This document shows, in pieces, positions 36,223 to 44,869 of a DNA stretch of 64,000 nt (its first letter is position 1; the number at the start of each line of letters is the position of its first letter). The stretch covers positions 40,256 through 104,255 of the forward strand of contig DLGT01000102.1 in assembly GCA_002482845.1 (NCBI GenBank), written 5' to 3'. Below the pieces are notes generated by a model that did no database searches, was not told the DNA's origin, and worked only from the letters and a program-made list of their open reading frames with translations. A program made the translations under genes and the position numbers. This DNA comes from Saprospiraceae bacterium UBA7687 (GTDB lineage Bacteria > Bacteroidota > Bacteroidia > Chitinophagales > Saprospiraceae).

Positions 36223-36503
36223 AAATAAATGAAGATTTGGGATATAATTAGTAGTTATTTCTGTTGTAACTCTAAAACAATATGATATTCTAATCTATTT
36301 ACCATATTTCATAAAGTATTGTAATATCAAATTTATAATATTTAATAGAGATTTATGATAAGTTCATTTCAAATTTGTTAAAAGCAATTAAATTTCTAAC
36401 ATCTCTTAAATTATGTCGTTTACGATACACAATTATACAAATTTCATTGGTATCTCTTAGATATTTATTAATTTTACATCTTCAAACCATTACCTTAAAT
36501 AAA

Positions 36504-39500
36504 ATGATAAAGAATTTTTTTATACTTACAATCTTAGTTATTGTATATAGTGCGTCAAACGCTCAATCGTTTTGGAAAAAAACGGATGAATCTAAAATCC
36601 AAGTAAGATCAGGAGAAGAAAGGAGTATAGTACCTACCAAATATAAGGCATTTTCATTGGACATGGAAGGTCTAAAGTCTTATCTTAAATCTGCGCCTAT
36701 GGAAACAGATGCGAATAGAAAAGTAAAAGAATTGGTATTAGAAATTCCAATGGCGAATGGTAAGTTGGAAAAATTTAAGGTTTTTGAATCCCCTGTAATG
36801 CAGTCTGGAATATCTGCAAGGTATCCGATGATCAAAACTTATAAGGCATACCAAGTCACTAATAAATCTACTCAGATTAGATTTTCAGTATCACCTAATG
36901 GATTTCATGCTGCCATTCACGATGTAGATGGTGAAAAGTACATTGATCCTTACTCCAATAAAAATTTGGATGATTATATCGTTTATGATGTAAAAGACGA
37001 TCAACCAGAACTTTACAAAGGTGTAGATATGTGTGGTGTGACCGATGAAGGTCGTCCATCGAAAGGTCAATTTATGCCAAATCTTAGATCTGCTGGTGAA
37101 GTGGAAATGAGAGTTTACAAAGTGGCTATGGCTTGTACAGGTTCATGGGGCGCCAAAAGAGGTACGAAAGTAGCTTGTCTTGCTGATATGAACACCATGT
37201 TAAATCGTATGAATCTTATGTATGAAAAGGATATGGCAATGAGATTTGTGCTTATTGACGATAATGATAAACTTATATTTACAGACCCTGCTACAGACAG
37301 ATACGATGAACCAAATAAAGGATTCACCATTTTACCACAGAACACTAGTATATTGAACTCTATTATTTCTGCATCTTCTTACGATGTGGGACACGTACTT
37401 GCTACTTGTGATGATATAGGTGGTGTAGCACAAGGTGGATCAGCATGTCAAAACAATAAAGGAGCTGGTGTAACATGTCACAATAATGAATCATTGAATA
37501 ACATCGTGACTAGAGTTATGGCACATGAAGTAGGTCATCAGTTTGATGCATCTCATACATGGAATATTTGTGAAGCTTATGCTTCACAGCGTGCACCAGG
37601 AGTTGCTTTTGAGCCTGGAAGTGGCACTACAGTAATGTCATATGCTGGAGCATGTGGTTCAGACAATGTGGCTGGTGATAATGATGATTATTTTCACGTA
37701 GGTTCACTTGTCCAAATGACATCTAAAACTACACAAGGTGGTAATGCATATGCTTGTGCAGATAAGGTTGCGACTGGTAATCATTTTCCTGAGTTAACAA
37801 TTCCGCAAGGTGGATTATTTATTCCAATATCTACTCCTTTTGAATTGAAAGGTTCAGCAAGTGATGAAGATGGGGACCAACTTACTTATGTTTGGGAGCA
37901 ATATGATATAGGAGAAGAAGTTGCGCTAGGTACAAATTCGGTATCAGCACCTTTATTCAGATCTTACAAACCTTCAGCAAATGGTAATACTAGGTTTTTA
38001 CCTATTGTATCTAATCTAGTTGCAGGTAAGTTTAGTGAAAAGGCAGAAGTTTTACCAAATAAAACAAGAGAATTAACATTTAGACTTACAGCTAGAGATA
38101 ATAATGTTCTTGGTGGTGGAGTAGTTTCAGAAGAAGTTAAGTTTAATGTAACTGAGCAGGCAGGTCCTTTTGAGTTGACATATCCTAAATTAAATACACC
38201 ATTTGTAAGTGGTGATAAAGTAGATGTCACATGGAATGTAGCAAATACTGACAAAGCGCCAGTTAATTGTAAATTTGTTAATATTTATGTTTCTTACAAT
38301 AGCACACTTAGAGATGATGATGTAAATTTGGTCCCAGTTGCATTAAATGTTCCTAATGATGGTCTTCAAACTGTTTACGTACCAAATAGAGAATCAAATT
38401 TTGTAAGATTTGTAATCAAAGCTGTTGACAATATATTTTTAACCACGGGAACTCAACCATCTCGTATAAATTTAGCAACAACACCAACACTTTTTGTAGA
38501 TGCTCCATTCCAATTGACAGCTTGTCAACCAGAAGTGGCCGTTGCAGAACTTTCTACATTTGGTTATGGTGGATTGACTGGTCAGGTAATTTTTGACGTG
38601 ATTACACCATTACCTTCAGGGGCCACTGCTACTTTTTCACAAAATTCAGTTGATGCAGGTCAAACCGCAACTTTGACCTTTAATGTAGACAATACAGTGG
38701 GAAACATCACTCAGGATATAGATATTAGGGCTATAGTAGCAGGTGTCGACACTTTTGTGAGAACGATAACACTTAATATAATAGGTGGAGATATTTCAAA
38801 TGTGACAAAACTTACTCCTGCACCAAATGCAGAAGGAGTTGGAGCATTACCACGATACAATTGGGAATCAAAAGTAGACGCCTTGTCTTATGAAATTCAA
38901 GTAGCATCAAATCCAGATTTTAACGCGGCAAGTATAGTTACATCAGCTGAAGTATCGGATACTACGTTATTATCAAACATTATATTAGAAAAAGCGACTG
39001 TATACTATTGGAGAGTCAGAGGTATCAACGATTGTAGGAGCGGTGATTGGTCTAAAGTGGGTGTATTTATTACCGAAGCCCTTGCATGTAACACATATAA
39101 ATCTGGCGCACAAAGCATTAACGTATCTGGTACAGGAACACCTACAGTAGAATTTCCATTGACAATTAATGCAAATGGTACAATTAATGATTTAAATGTA
39201 TCAGCTATAAAGGCAGATCATGCACGTACTGTAGACTTAGTTGTTTCACTTATAGCACCATCAGGTAAGACATCTTTATTATGGAGTAAAAAATGTAATC
39301 AGATGAACATCAATCTTGGCCTAGATGATCAGTCACCTAATTTCTTTTCATGCCCAATAAATAATGGTAGAGTGCTGAGACCTGAAGTGCCATTGTCTGC
39401 ATTTAATGGTGAGTCTATGAATGGAACTTGGAAACTTAAGGTAGAAGATACAGCTCCGGGATCAGGTGGTTCATTGAAAGAATTTGATTTGGAAATTTGT

Positions 39501-40121
39501 TCAAATATTGCACTAGATCAACCATTTTTAGTGAATAATAAGACGCTAGAAATTTACCCAGGCAATAAATTACCTATCACTGATGTATTGCTTTTGGCAA
39601 ATGATAATAACAATACAGCTAGTGAGTTGACGTTTACATTAGTGGCTGCACCTTTAGAAGGTACACTAACGTTCAATGGTGTAGAAATTGCTGCAGGTGC
39701 TAAATTTACGCAATCGGATATCAATGGCGGTGCATTGCGATACGGTGCTATTTCAGGCAGTAATGGTACTGATAAGTTCAGCTTTGTCGTAGAAGATGGA
39801 GAAGGTGGTTGGATCGCATTAACAGATTTTAATATCAAAAGAGATGAATCTTTTCCAAACTCTTCAGAAGATCTTATTTTAGCGTCAGAGGTGTTTGTAA
39901 ATCCAAATCCTACAAGAGATCTAGTTCAGATAGTCCTTACAGATATGACTATTGGATTTAATAATTACCAAATATTGGATCTTGCAGGTAGAACCATTGT
40001 TACTGGTAAATTAGCAGGTGAAGTTTCTTACTTGTCATTGGATAATATTACGAGTGGTATTTACTTCTTAAGACTTACAAATGATAAGCAGATTATAACA
40101 AAAAGAGTTGTAAAGATTTAA
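36504..40121 (+). CDS. Secreted metalloprotease with P-domain and T9SS sorting domain
   Basis: 1205 residues from the ATG at 36504; the signal peptide (ILVIVYSASNAQ) starts exactly there, so a 43-residue upstream extension is rejected. A propeptide precedes a reprolysin-like metzincin domain with the zinc motif H341-E-V-G-H345-Q-F-D-A-S-H351 and the Met-turn V-M378-S-Y-A. PKD/fibronectin-like domains follow, then a proprotein-convertase P-domain (about 866-1003), a cadherin-like repeat (about 1015-1115) and a T9SS type A sorting domain (about 1128-1205). It is exported by the type IX system to the surface or medium and degrades proteins. No obvious promoter is seen in the 281 bases upstream. 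Confidence 0.9.
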   Translation: MIKNFFILTILVIVYSASNAQSFWKKTDESKIQVRSGEERSIVPTKYKAFSLDMEGLKSYLKSAPMETDANRKVKELVLEIPMANGKLEKFKVFESPVMQSGISARYPMIKTYKAYQVTNKSTQIRFSVSPNGFHAAIHDVDGEKYIDPYSNKNLDDYIVYDVKDDQPELYKGVDMCGVTDEGRPSKGQFMPNLRSAGEVEMRVYKVAMACTGSWGAKRGTKVACLADMNTMLNRMNLMYEKDMAMRFVLIDDNDKLIFTDPATDRYDEPNKGFTILPQNTSILNSIISASSYDVGHVLATCDDIGGVAQGGSACQNNKGAGVTCHNNESLNNIVTRVMAHEVGHQFDASHTWNICEAYASQRAPGVAFEPGSGTTVMSYAGACGSDNVAGDNDDYFHVGSLVQMTSKTTQGGNAYACADKVATGNHFPELTIPQGGLFIPISTPFELKGSASDEDGDQLTYVWEQYDIGEEVALGTNSVSAPLFRSYKPSANGNTRFLPIVSNLVAGKFSEKAEVLPNKTRELTFRLTARDNNVLGGGVVSEEVKFNVTEQAGPFELTYPKLNTPFVSGDKVDVTWNVANTDKAPVNCKFVNIYVSYNSTLRDDDVNLVPVALNVPNDGLQTVYVPNRESNFVRFVIKAVDNIFLTTGTQPSRINLATTPTLFVDAPFQLTACQPEVAVAELSTFGYGGLTGQVIFDVITPLPSGATATFSQNSVDAGQTATLTFNVDNTVGNITQDIDIRAIVAGVDTFVRTITLNIIGGDISNVTKLTPAPNAEGVGALPRYNWESKVDALSYEIQVASNPDFNAASIVTSAEVSDTTLLSNIILEKATVYYWRVRGINDCRSGDWSKVGVFITEALACNTYKSGAQSINVSGTGTPTVEFPLTINANGTINDLNVSAIKADHARTVDLVVSLIAPSGKTSLLWSKKCNQMNINLGLDDQSPNFFSCPINNGRVLRPEVPLSAFNGESMNGTWKLKVEDTAPGSGGSLKEFDLEICSNIALDQPFLVNNKTLEIYPGNKLPITDVLLLANDNNNTASELTFTLVAAPLEGTLTFNGVEIAAGAKFTQSDINGGALRYGAISGSNGTDKFSFVVEDGEGGWIALTDFNIKRDESFPNSSEDLILASEVFVNPNPTRDLVQIVLTDMTIGFNNYQILDLAGRTIVTGKLAGEVSYLSLDNITSGIYFLRLTNDKQIITKRVVKI

Positions 40122-40126
40122 TTGTT

Positions 40127-40134
40127 TATCTTTG
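40127..40134 (+). promoter_or_regulatory. -7 element (TATCTTTG) of the PASTA gene
   Basis: TATCTTTG fits TAnnTTTG and lies 21 bases before the ATG at 40156, just after the protease stop codon. The PASTA gene therefore has its own promoter. Confidence 0.5.
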
Positions 40135-40155
40135 TGCCAATTATAGCATAAAAGT

Positions 40156-40989
40156 ATGAACAAACAAAATACACAGGGTCAACCTGGATTTTTCGAGTAT
40201 ATAAAAAGTAAGCTGTTTTTAAAGCAGCTACTTTTTATATTCGGATTATTATTTCTGATAATTTTTTTAGCACAACTATTGTTGAAAGTTTACACCAATC
40301 ATGGTCAAAAGCTAGAATTACCTAAATATATTGGCAAAAACATTGATGAAGCAAAGGAAGCAGCAGATGATGCTTCTTTTGAAATTGTTGTGAACGATTC
40401 TATTTTTATTGTAGGAAAAGATGGCGGAATCATTACGGATCAGAATCCTAAACCAGGATCCCTTGTCAAAGAAAATAGAAAAATTTATGTAACTATTACA
40501 AAATATGGTACTGAAACCGTCAAAGTGGGCGATTTACCTGTCTTGTATGGAAATGCATTTGATCAGAAAAAGACAGAACTCAAGTACAGAGATATAGAAT
40601 GTGTTATAAAAGATTACGCTTATGATCCAGGCGAACCGAATCACATATTGGAAGTTTGGTACAAAAACGAATTAATTATATCTAAGGATGTCAGGAAAGA
40701 AGATGTCCAAATAGCTAAAGGAGATCAGCTCGAATTTATTGTTTCAAGAAAAGATGGCGGTGAAGTCACTATTCCTAATTTAAAATGTCTTGATATAGAA
40801 GAGGCTAGATTTTTATTGGAAACTAGTAAACTTCAATTAGGCCAAATTACAGAAAAGTCAGAATCAGATCCAGAAGCAACATGGTACATAATCTCACAAT
40901 CTCCACCATACGATGGAATAAGTAATATCAAAATGGGAGAAAAGATAGACATCAATGTCTCTACTCAAAAGCCTTTAGATTGCAATTAA
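40156..40989 (+). CDS. Single-pass membrane protein with three PASTA domains
   Basis: 277 residues. A cytoplasmic N-terminus, one membrane helix (about 23-46), then three PASTA domains in the periplasm (about 48-115, 116-190, 192-275). Markers are V-x-D-x-N-P-K-P-G in the first (TDQNPKPGSLV) and S-Q-S-P-P in the third. PASTA domains bind peptidoglycan fragments or other PASTA proteins. There is no kinase or transpeptidase domain. This stand-alone form is common in Bacteroidota and its job is unknown. The rhodanese gene follows 29 bp downstream. Confidence 0.9.
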   Translation: MNKQNTQGQPGFFEYIKSKLFLKQLLFIFGLLFLIIFLAQLLLKVYTNHGQKLELPKYIGKNIDEAKEAADDASFEIVVNDSIFIVGKDGGIITDQNPKPGSLVKENRKIYVTITKYGTETVKVGDLPVLYGNAFDQKKTELKYRDIECVIKDYAYDPGEPNHILEVWYKNELIISKDVRKEDVQIAKGDQLEFIVSRKDGGEVTIPNLKCLDIEEARFLLETSKLQLGQITEKSESDPEATWYIISQSPPYDGISNIKMGEKIDINVSTQKPLDCN

Positions 40990-41018
40990 ATTTTTATAAA
41001 AAATAGAAGCGAAATAAA

Positions 41019-41324
41019 ATGGAAGATATAACAATCGAAGAATTAAAGTCAAAATTGGACAAAAATGAAAATTTCTTATTCATAGATGTCCGTGAGCCAT
41101 ATGAATATGAGGAATTTAACCTTGGTGCAAAGTTGATACCGTTAGGTACTTTGATGACTTCATTGGAGGAACTTGAACCGCATAAAAATGAAGAAGTCAT
41201 CATACACTGCAGATCAGGGGCAAGAAGTGGAAATGCAAAGAATGCACTTACACAACTAGGATACACTAAAGTCAGAAATGTGCTAGGTGGTGTCTTAGAA
41301 TGGCAAAGACTATATGGTAAATGA
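41019..41324 (+). CDS. Rhodanese-like sulfurtransferase
   Basis: 101 residues, a single rhodanese domain. The active-site loop is C64-R-S-G-A-R-S, typical of GlpE/PspE-like proteins, and the N-terminal F-I-D-V-R-E-P-Y-E-Y-x-x-x-x-L motif is intact. It moves sulfur as a persulfide on C64. No signal peptide, so cytoplasmic. A short ATGATC/GATCAT inverted repeat follows the stop and could be a weak terminator. Confidence 0.92.
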   Translation: MEDITIEELKSKLDKNENFLFIDVREPYEYEEFNLGAKLIPLGTLMTSLEELEPHKNEEVIIHCRSGARSGNAKNALTQLGYTKVRNVLGGVLEWQRLYGK

Positions 41325-41347
41325 TCTAGCTTTTGATCATTCTACAA

Positions 41348-42079
41348 TTATACAGCAGCCATAGCAGCACCTACAATTCCAGCGTCATTAAGTAATGATG
41401 CTGTTTCAACTTTGGTTTTTACGTCCAAATAATTTTTGTATAAATCAAAATTTTTGCTGACGCCTCCACCTATTAATATTAAATCAGGGCTAAGTAGGAG
41501 ATCTAGATGGTTCAAGTATACATTTAAATCTTTGGACCATTTCTTCCAGCTCATTTTATGGAATTCACGTGCGCTATTGGAAGCATATTTTTCAAAAACA
41601 GACTTTTTATATTTTAAGTGTCCAAATTCTGTATTTCCTATTAATTGACCGTTAAAGAACAAAGCTGAACCGATACCTGTACCCAATGTTAAGAATAGTA
41701 CCAAGCCTTTTACACCTTTACCTTTACCATAGGTCATTTCAGCTATGCCTGCAGAATCTGCATCGTTGACCACGATCACATCACATTCTAGTGCATTACT
41801 AAAGGCTTCGTTGATAGGATAATTAATGAATGATTCGTCTATATTACTAGCTGTTAGAGAATAACCATTTTTAATTACAGCTGGAAAACCAATCCCAATT
41901 TTTTTACCCTTCCAATTGAAATTGTCTACTACTTGTACTAAACACTCAATGATAGCATCTGGCGTTGCTGGTATCGGAGTCTTAATTTTGAATTTTTCAG
42001 CAACTATATTTCCTGTTTCAATATTCACAATATTGGCTTTGATGCCTGTTCCGCCTATGTCTATCCCTAAAATTTCCAT
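41348..42079 (-). CDS. Polyphosphate glucokinase-like ROK family kinase
   Basis: 243 residues. ATP/polyphosphate-binding motif G5-I-D-I-G-G-T-G-I-K, catalytic base D106 in V-V-N-D-A-D, and the T-L-G-T-G-I-G-S-A glycine motif. The E-F-G-H-L-K-Y-K-K, the W-K-K-W and the L-L-S-P-D-L-I-L-I-G-G-G-V-S-K segments point to the polyphosphate-glucokinase branch, not ATP-only ROK kinases, which usually carry a Cys-rich zinc motif absent here. It would phosphorylate glucose using polyphosphate and/or ATP. Phosphate donor preference needs assay. Confidence 0.85.
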   Translation of the reverse strand: MEILGIDIGGTGIKANIVNIETGNIVAEKFKIKTPIPATPDAIIECLVQVVDNFNWKGKKIGIGFPAVIKNGYSLTASNIDESFINYPINEAFSNALECDVIVVNDADSAGIAEMTYGKGKGVKGLVLFLTLGTGIGSALFFNGQLIGNTEFGHLKYKKSVFEKYASNSAREFHKMSWKKWSKDLNVYLNHLDLLLSPDLILIGGGVSKNFDLYKNYLDVKTKVETASLLNDAGIVGAAMAAV

Positions 42080-42231
42080 AAAATGTGGTTATTAATGATT
42101 CTTATTTAAATATCTATGATTACTATTTTATTATTCTAATACTTCACTATAATAGAACATTATCAAATGGACACTTTAACTAACTCAAGCTTAGCTAAAA
42201 TAAACTTATCTGCTATCTACTTGTAAACCTT

Positions 42232-42259
42232 ACAAGCTACCAACTACAAGCTACTAACT
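42232..42259. repeat. Two-copy 14-bp tandem repeat
   Basis: ACAAGCTACCAACT (42232-42245) is followed directly by ACAAGCTACTAACT (42246-42259), one mismatch. It lies just past the stop codon of the PKD-cyclophilin gene. Nothing else is seen in 42080-42260. Confidence 0.7.
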
Positions 42260-42260
42260 A

Positions 42261-43148
42261 TTACTTGATAACCTTTACACTGATTATTTTGACATCTTTT
42301 AAAGGTCTATCAGTGTTATCGGTGGCTTGCTCTGCAATAGTGTCTATTATATCTAATCCATCTATGACCCGTCCAAAAACAGTGTACTCCTTGTCTAATT
42401 GTGGAGCTCCACCCATTTCCTGATAGATCATTTTGGCTGAGTCGGTGTATTTGATTCCTTTCTGCAATTCAAAATTTTCTAATTGTATAGCAGATACGGG
42501 TTTGCCTTGTACGATATAAAATTGAGATCCAGATGATTCTTTTTTAGGATTGACACCATCACCTTGTCGAGCAGCCGCAAGCACGCCCTTAATATGGACT
42601 AAAGTATCATTAAACTCAGCTGGGATATTGTAAACTGGGCCTCCGAGACCGAGTCTTTTGCCTTCTGGTGCGTTTTTTGAGTCAGGATCACCACCTTGGA
42701 CCATAAAACCTTTGATGACTCTATGGAACAATAAGTCTTCATAATACCCACTTTCTATGAGTTTTAAAAAATTGTCTCGATGTAAAGGTGTTTCGTCATA
42801 CAATTGAATTGTCATGCTGCCCATATTGGTAGTCATTTCTATTAGACATTCATTGTCGATCGTAATAAGAATTTCTTGACTAGATTTATGGACTTTTTTG
42901 TCTGTCTGTGCAGTCAACGTTACAGTATGTTTTCCTGACTTTATGAATTTATGTTCAGGGTTTACATTTGTAGAAGAATTTCCATCGCCAAAATCCCAAA
43001 AATAGGAAGATGCCTTTTGAGATTTATTTACAAAAATGACTTTGGCGGGCGCATTAGATTGATATGGTAATACTTCGAATGCAGATTTTGGACCTGCACA
43101 AGCATATATAAATAACAAGAAAAAAAGACTTAGGCGAAAAATCGTCAT
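42261..43148 (-). CDS. Lipoprotein fusion of a PKD domain and a cyclophilin
   Basis: 295 residues. Lipoprotein signal (I-Y-A-C, Cys17), a PKD domain (about 28-100, with W-D-F-G-D-G-N and H-x-F-x-x-x-G-x-H-T-V-T-L) and a cyclophilin-type peptidyl-prolyl isomerase (about 105-293). Key cyclophilin residues are present: F-H-R-V-I-K-G-F-M-V-Q-G-G-D, G-S-Q-F-Y-I and V-F-G-R-V. It would help fold proteins in the periplasm or outer membrane, with the PKD domain acting as a spacer or binding arm. The second cyclophilin gene ends 10 bp upstream, so they form an operon and are clear paralogues. Confidence 0.9.
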   Translation of the reverse strand: MTIFRLSLFFLLFIYACAGPKSAFEVLPYQSNAPAKVIFVNKSQKASSYFWDFGDGNSSTNVNPEHKFIKSGKHTVTLTAQTDKKVHKSSQEILITIDNECLIEMTTNMGSMTIQLYDETPLHRDNFLKLIESGYYEDLLFHRVIKGFMVQGGDPDSKNAPEGKRLGLGGPVYNIPAEFNDTLVHIKGVLAAARQGDGVNPKKESSGSQFYIVQGKPVSAIQLENFELQKGIKYTDSAKMIYQEMGGAPQLDKEYTVFGRVIDGLDIIDTIAEQATDNTDRPLKDVKIISVKVIK

Positions 43149-43158
43149 CTGTTTATGT

Positions 43159-43788
43159 TTACTTGATCGTCATTTTTACATCTTTTACAGGTCTATCTCT
43201 TGGGTCAGTTTCTACATTTGCAATTTTGTCAATTACATCAAGTCCTTCTATTACTTCTCCAAAGACCGTATAATCTGCATCTAACATCGGTGATCCTCCT
43301 ACTTTTAAGTACTTTTCTCTTTGTGCAGGTGTATATTTGATACCTTTATTTTGCTCAATAGCTGTAAGTTCTTCATCAGAAACTGGTCCACCTTGTACTA
43401 TAAAGAATTGAGAACCTGAAGACTCTTTCTCAGGATTAGAAGGTCCTCCTAGCCGTGCTGCAGACAACATACCTTTAAAATGTGGAGTTCCAATTTCAGC
43501 AGGAATTGTATAACCTGGCCCACCACTTCCCAATGGTTGCTGGGCAGTTGCACCTTTAGAATCTGGATCACCACCTTGTATCATAAATCCTTTTATCACT
43601 CTATGGAATAAAAGATCATTATAAAATCCTTCTGATACCAATTTTTTAAAGTTCTCAGTATGTTTTGGTGTAGATTCTAATAAGGTGATTTTCATATCGC
43701 CTTGCTCAGTGCTGATGGTGTATACATTACCGTTTTTGCATGAAGCCAATAATAATACAAACGAACAAATTACTATAAACTTACCCAT
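43159..43788 (-). CDS. Cyclophilin-type peptidyl-prolyl isomerase lipoprotein
   Basis: 209 residues. Lipoprotein signal (L-A-S-C, Cys17), then one cyclophilin domain with F-H-R-V-I-K-G-F-M-I-Q-G-G-D-P, S-G-S-Q-F-F-I-V and V-F-G-E-V. It has the loop insert (KESSGSQF, EQNKGIKYTPAQREKYLKVGG) shared with the downstream PKD-cyclophilin. Periplasm-facing protein folding catalyst. Middle gene of a three-gene leftward operon. Confidence 0.93.
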   Translation of the reverse strand: MGKFIVICSFVLLLASCKNGNVYTISTEQGDMKITLLESTPKHTENFKKLVSEGFYNDLLFHRVIKGFMIQGGDPDSKGATAQQPLGSGGPGYTIPAEIGTPHFKGMLSAARLGGPSNPEKESSGSQFFIVQGGPVSDEELTAIEQNKGIKYTPAQREKYLKVGGSPMLDADYTVFGEVIEGLDVIDKIANVETDPRDRPVKDVKMTIK

Positions 43789-43809
43789 GATATTATCTGT
43801 TTTTATGTT

Positions 43810-44181
43810 TTAATTTAATGAAAATGATGTGACTTCATTATATTTGTTAAAATACTCTATGACTTTCACAACCAAAAAGTCTTCTTGTTCTTTGACTCCT
43901 TTTACTGCAAATGATTTTTTTTCTTCCCAATGTGGCCATCCATCTTGGTCTCTTCCAACAAAAGTATAAAAGCCATCATTCTCTAAAAGAGTGCAGACAG
44001 CTACATGCATCAAGTCTCTTTTTTCTTCTTTACTAAACTTTTGTTTCGGTATTCTACCTAATTCTTGTACGCCAATTAAAAAAAGAACAGTCTGAAGATC
44101 AGGCAGAGTCTCTTTGTTCATAGCCTTTTTTACTATGTGTCTGACTTTTAGCCATTCAAAATCCTTTTCCCAAAATTCCAT
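43810..44181 (-). CDS. Conserved hypothetical protein upstream of cyclophilin genes
   Basis: 123 residues, no signal peptide or membrane helix. It opens with M-E-F-W-E-K-D-F-E-W-L-K-V-R-H-x-V-K and has the segment L-F-L-I-G-V-Q-E-L-G; it appears mostly helical. I think it is a conserved Bacteroidota protein but know no function. It has a -7 element 28 bases upstream (44216-44209) and precedes the two cyclophilin genes by 21 bp, so it is the promoter-proximal gene of that operon. Confidence 0.75.
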   Translation of the reverse strand: MEFWEKDFEWLKVRHIVKKAMNKETLPDLQTVLFLIGVQELGRIPKQKFSKEEKRDLMHVAVCTLLENDGFYTFVGRDQDGWPHWEEKKSFAVKGVKEQEDFLVVKVIEYFNKYNEVTSFSLN

Positions 44182-44208
44182 TTCAATTACAATAAATTAC
44201 AAAAGATG

Positions 44209-44216
44209 CAAAAATA
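44209..44216 (-). promoter_or_regulatory. -7 element (TATTTTTG) of the cyclophilin operon
   Basis: Minus-strand TATTTTTG fits TAnnTTTG and would start the transcript about 20 bases before the ATG at 44181. No good -33 element. Confidence 0.45.
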
Positions 44217-44266
44217 ATAAACTATTTGCCATCAGCCTATTTAATTGGTTAAATATTACACCCTGA

Positions 44267-44848
44267 TTAATGAATTCTATCTCCTCTCAATTCTCTTTTT
44301 TGCATGATTAATGCTTCGAATTCGAGCATTTCTTGCCATCTTTTTTTAACATCTTCTTCTGGTGCATAGAGTTTTGCAAGATCAATGAATGTTCGATAGT
44401 GTCCTGCTTCTGATATCATAAACTCATGGTAAAATTGTTTGAGTTTATCATCACTGATATGTATGGACAATAGTCTAAATCGCTCACAACTTCGGGCTTC
44501 TATCATGGCAGAGATCAAAAGTTTGTCTGTCAGTCGATCTTGTTCATTTCCTCCTTGTCGTTGGAATTTCATGAGTTCAGTGACATAGTTATCTATTCTG
44601 TTTTTACCAAATGTATATCCTCTATGTTTTAATTCTTTGAGCACTTTTCTGAAATGTCCCCATTCTTCAGCTACAATAGGTGTTATTTCATTTACTAACT
44701 CTTCGCGATCAGGAAACTGTATAATTAGTGAAATACAAGTAGATGTGGCTTTTTGCTCACAATAGGCATGATCAGTCAGGATTTCATCTATACTTTTTTC
44801 AGCAATATTTACCCAAAAAGGATCTGTTGCTAATTTTAATCCAAGCAT
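44267..44848 (-). CDS. miaE: tRNA-(ms2io6A)-hydroxylase MiaE
   Basis: 193 residues of a di-iron ferritin-like four-helix protein. It hydroxylates the isopentenyl group of ms2i6A37 in tRNA. The iron-ligand helices are visible: D-H-A-Y-C-E-Q-K-A, E-E-W-G-H-F-R-K-V, E-A-R-S-C-E-R-F and S-E-A-G-H-Y-R-T-F. The opening L-G-L-K-L-A-T-D-P-F-W-V-N-I-A and the tail are standard for the family. Its substrate needs MiaA and MiaB, which are not in this window. Confidence 0.93.
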   Translation of the reverse strand: MLGLKLATDPFWVNIAEKSIDEILTDHAYCEQKATSTCISLIIQFPDREELVNEITPIVAEEWGHFRKVLKELKHRGYTFGKNRIDNYVTELMKFQRQGGNEQDRLTDKLLISAMIEARSCERFRLLSIHISDDKLKQFYHEFMISEAGHYRTFIDLAKLYAPEEDVKKRWQEMLEFEALIMQKRELRGDRIH

Positions 44849-44869
44849 GTGTTTAGGCTATATTTTTTA

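Noticed and set aside
41325..41347. ATGATC/GATCAT as a terminator
   Set aside because: A 6-bp stem with no T-run is too weak to list as a separate feature; it may still help end the rhodanese transcript.
42232..42259. CRISPR-like direct repeats
   Set aside because: Only two adjacent 14-bp copies without spacers; no Cas genes anywhere in the window.
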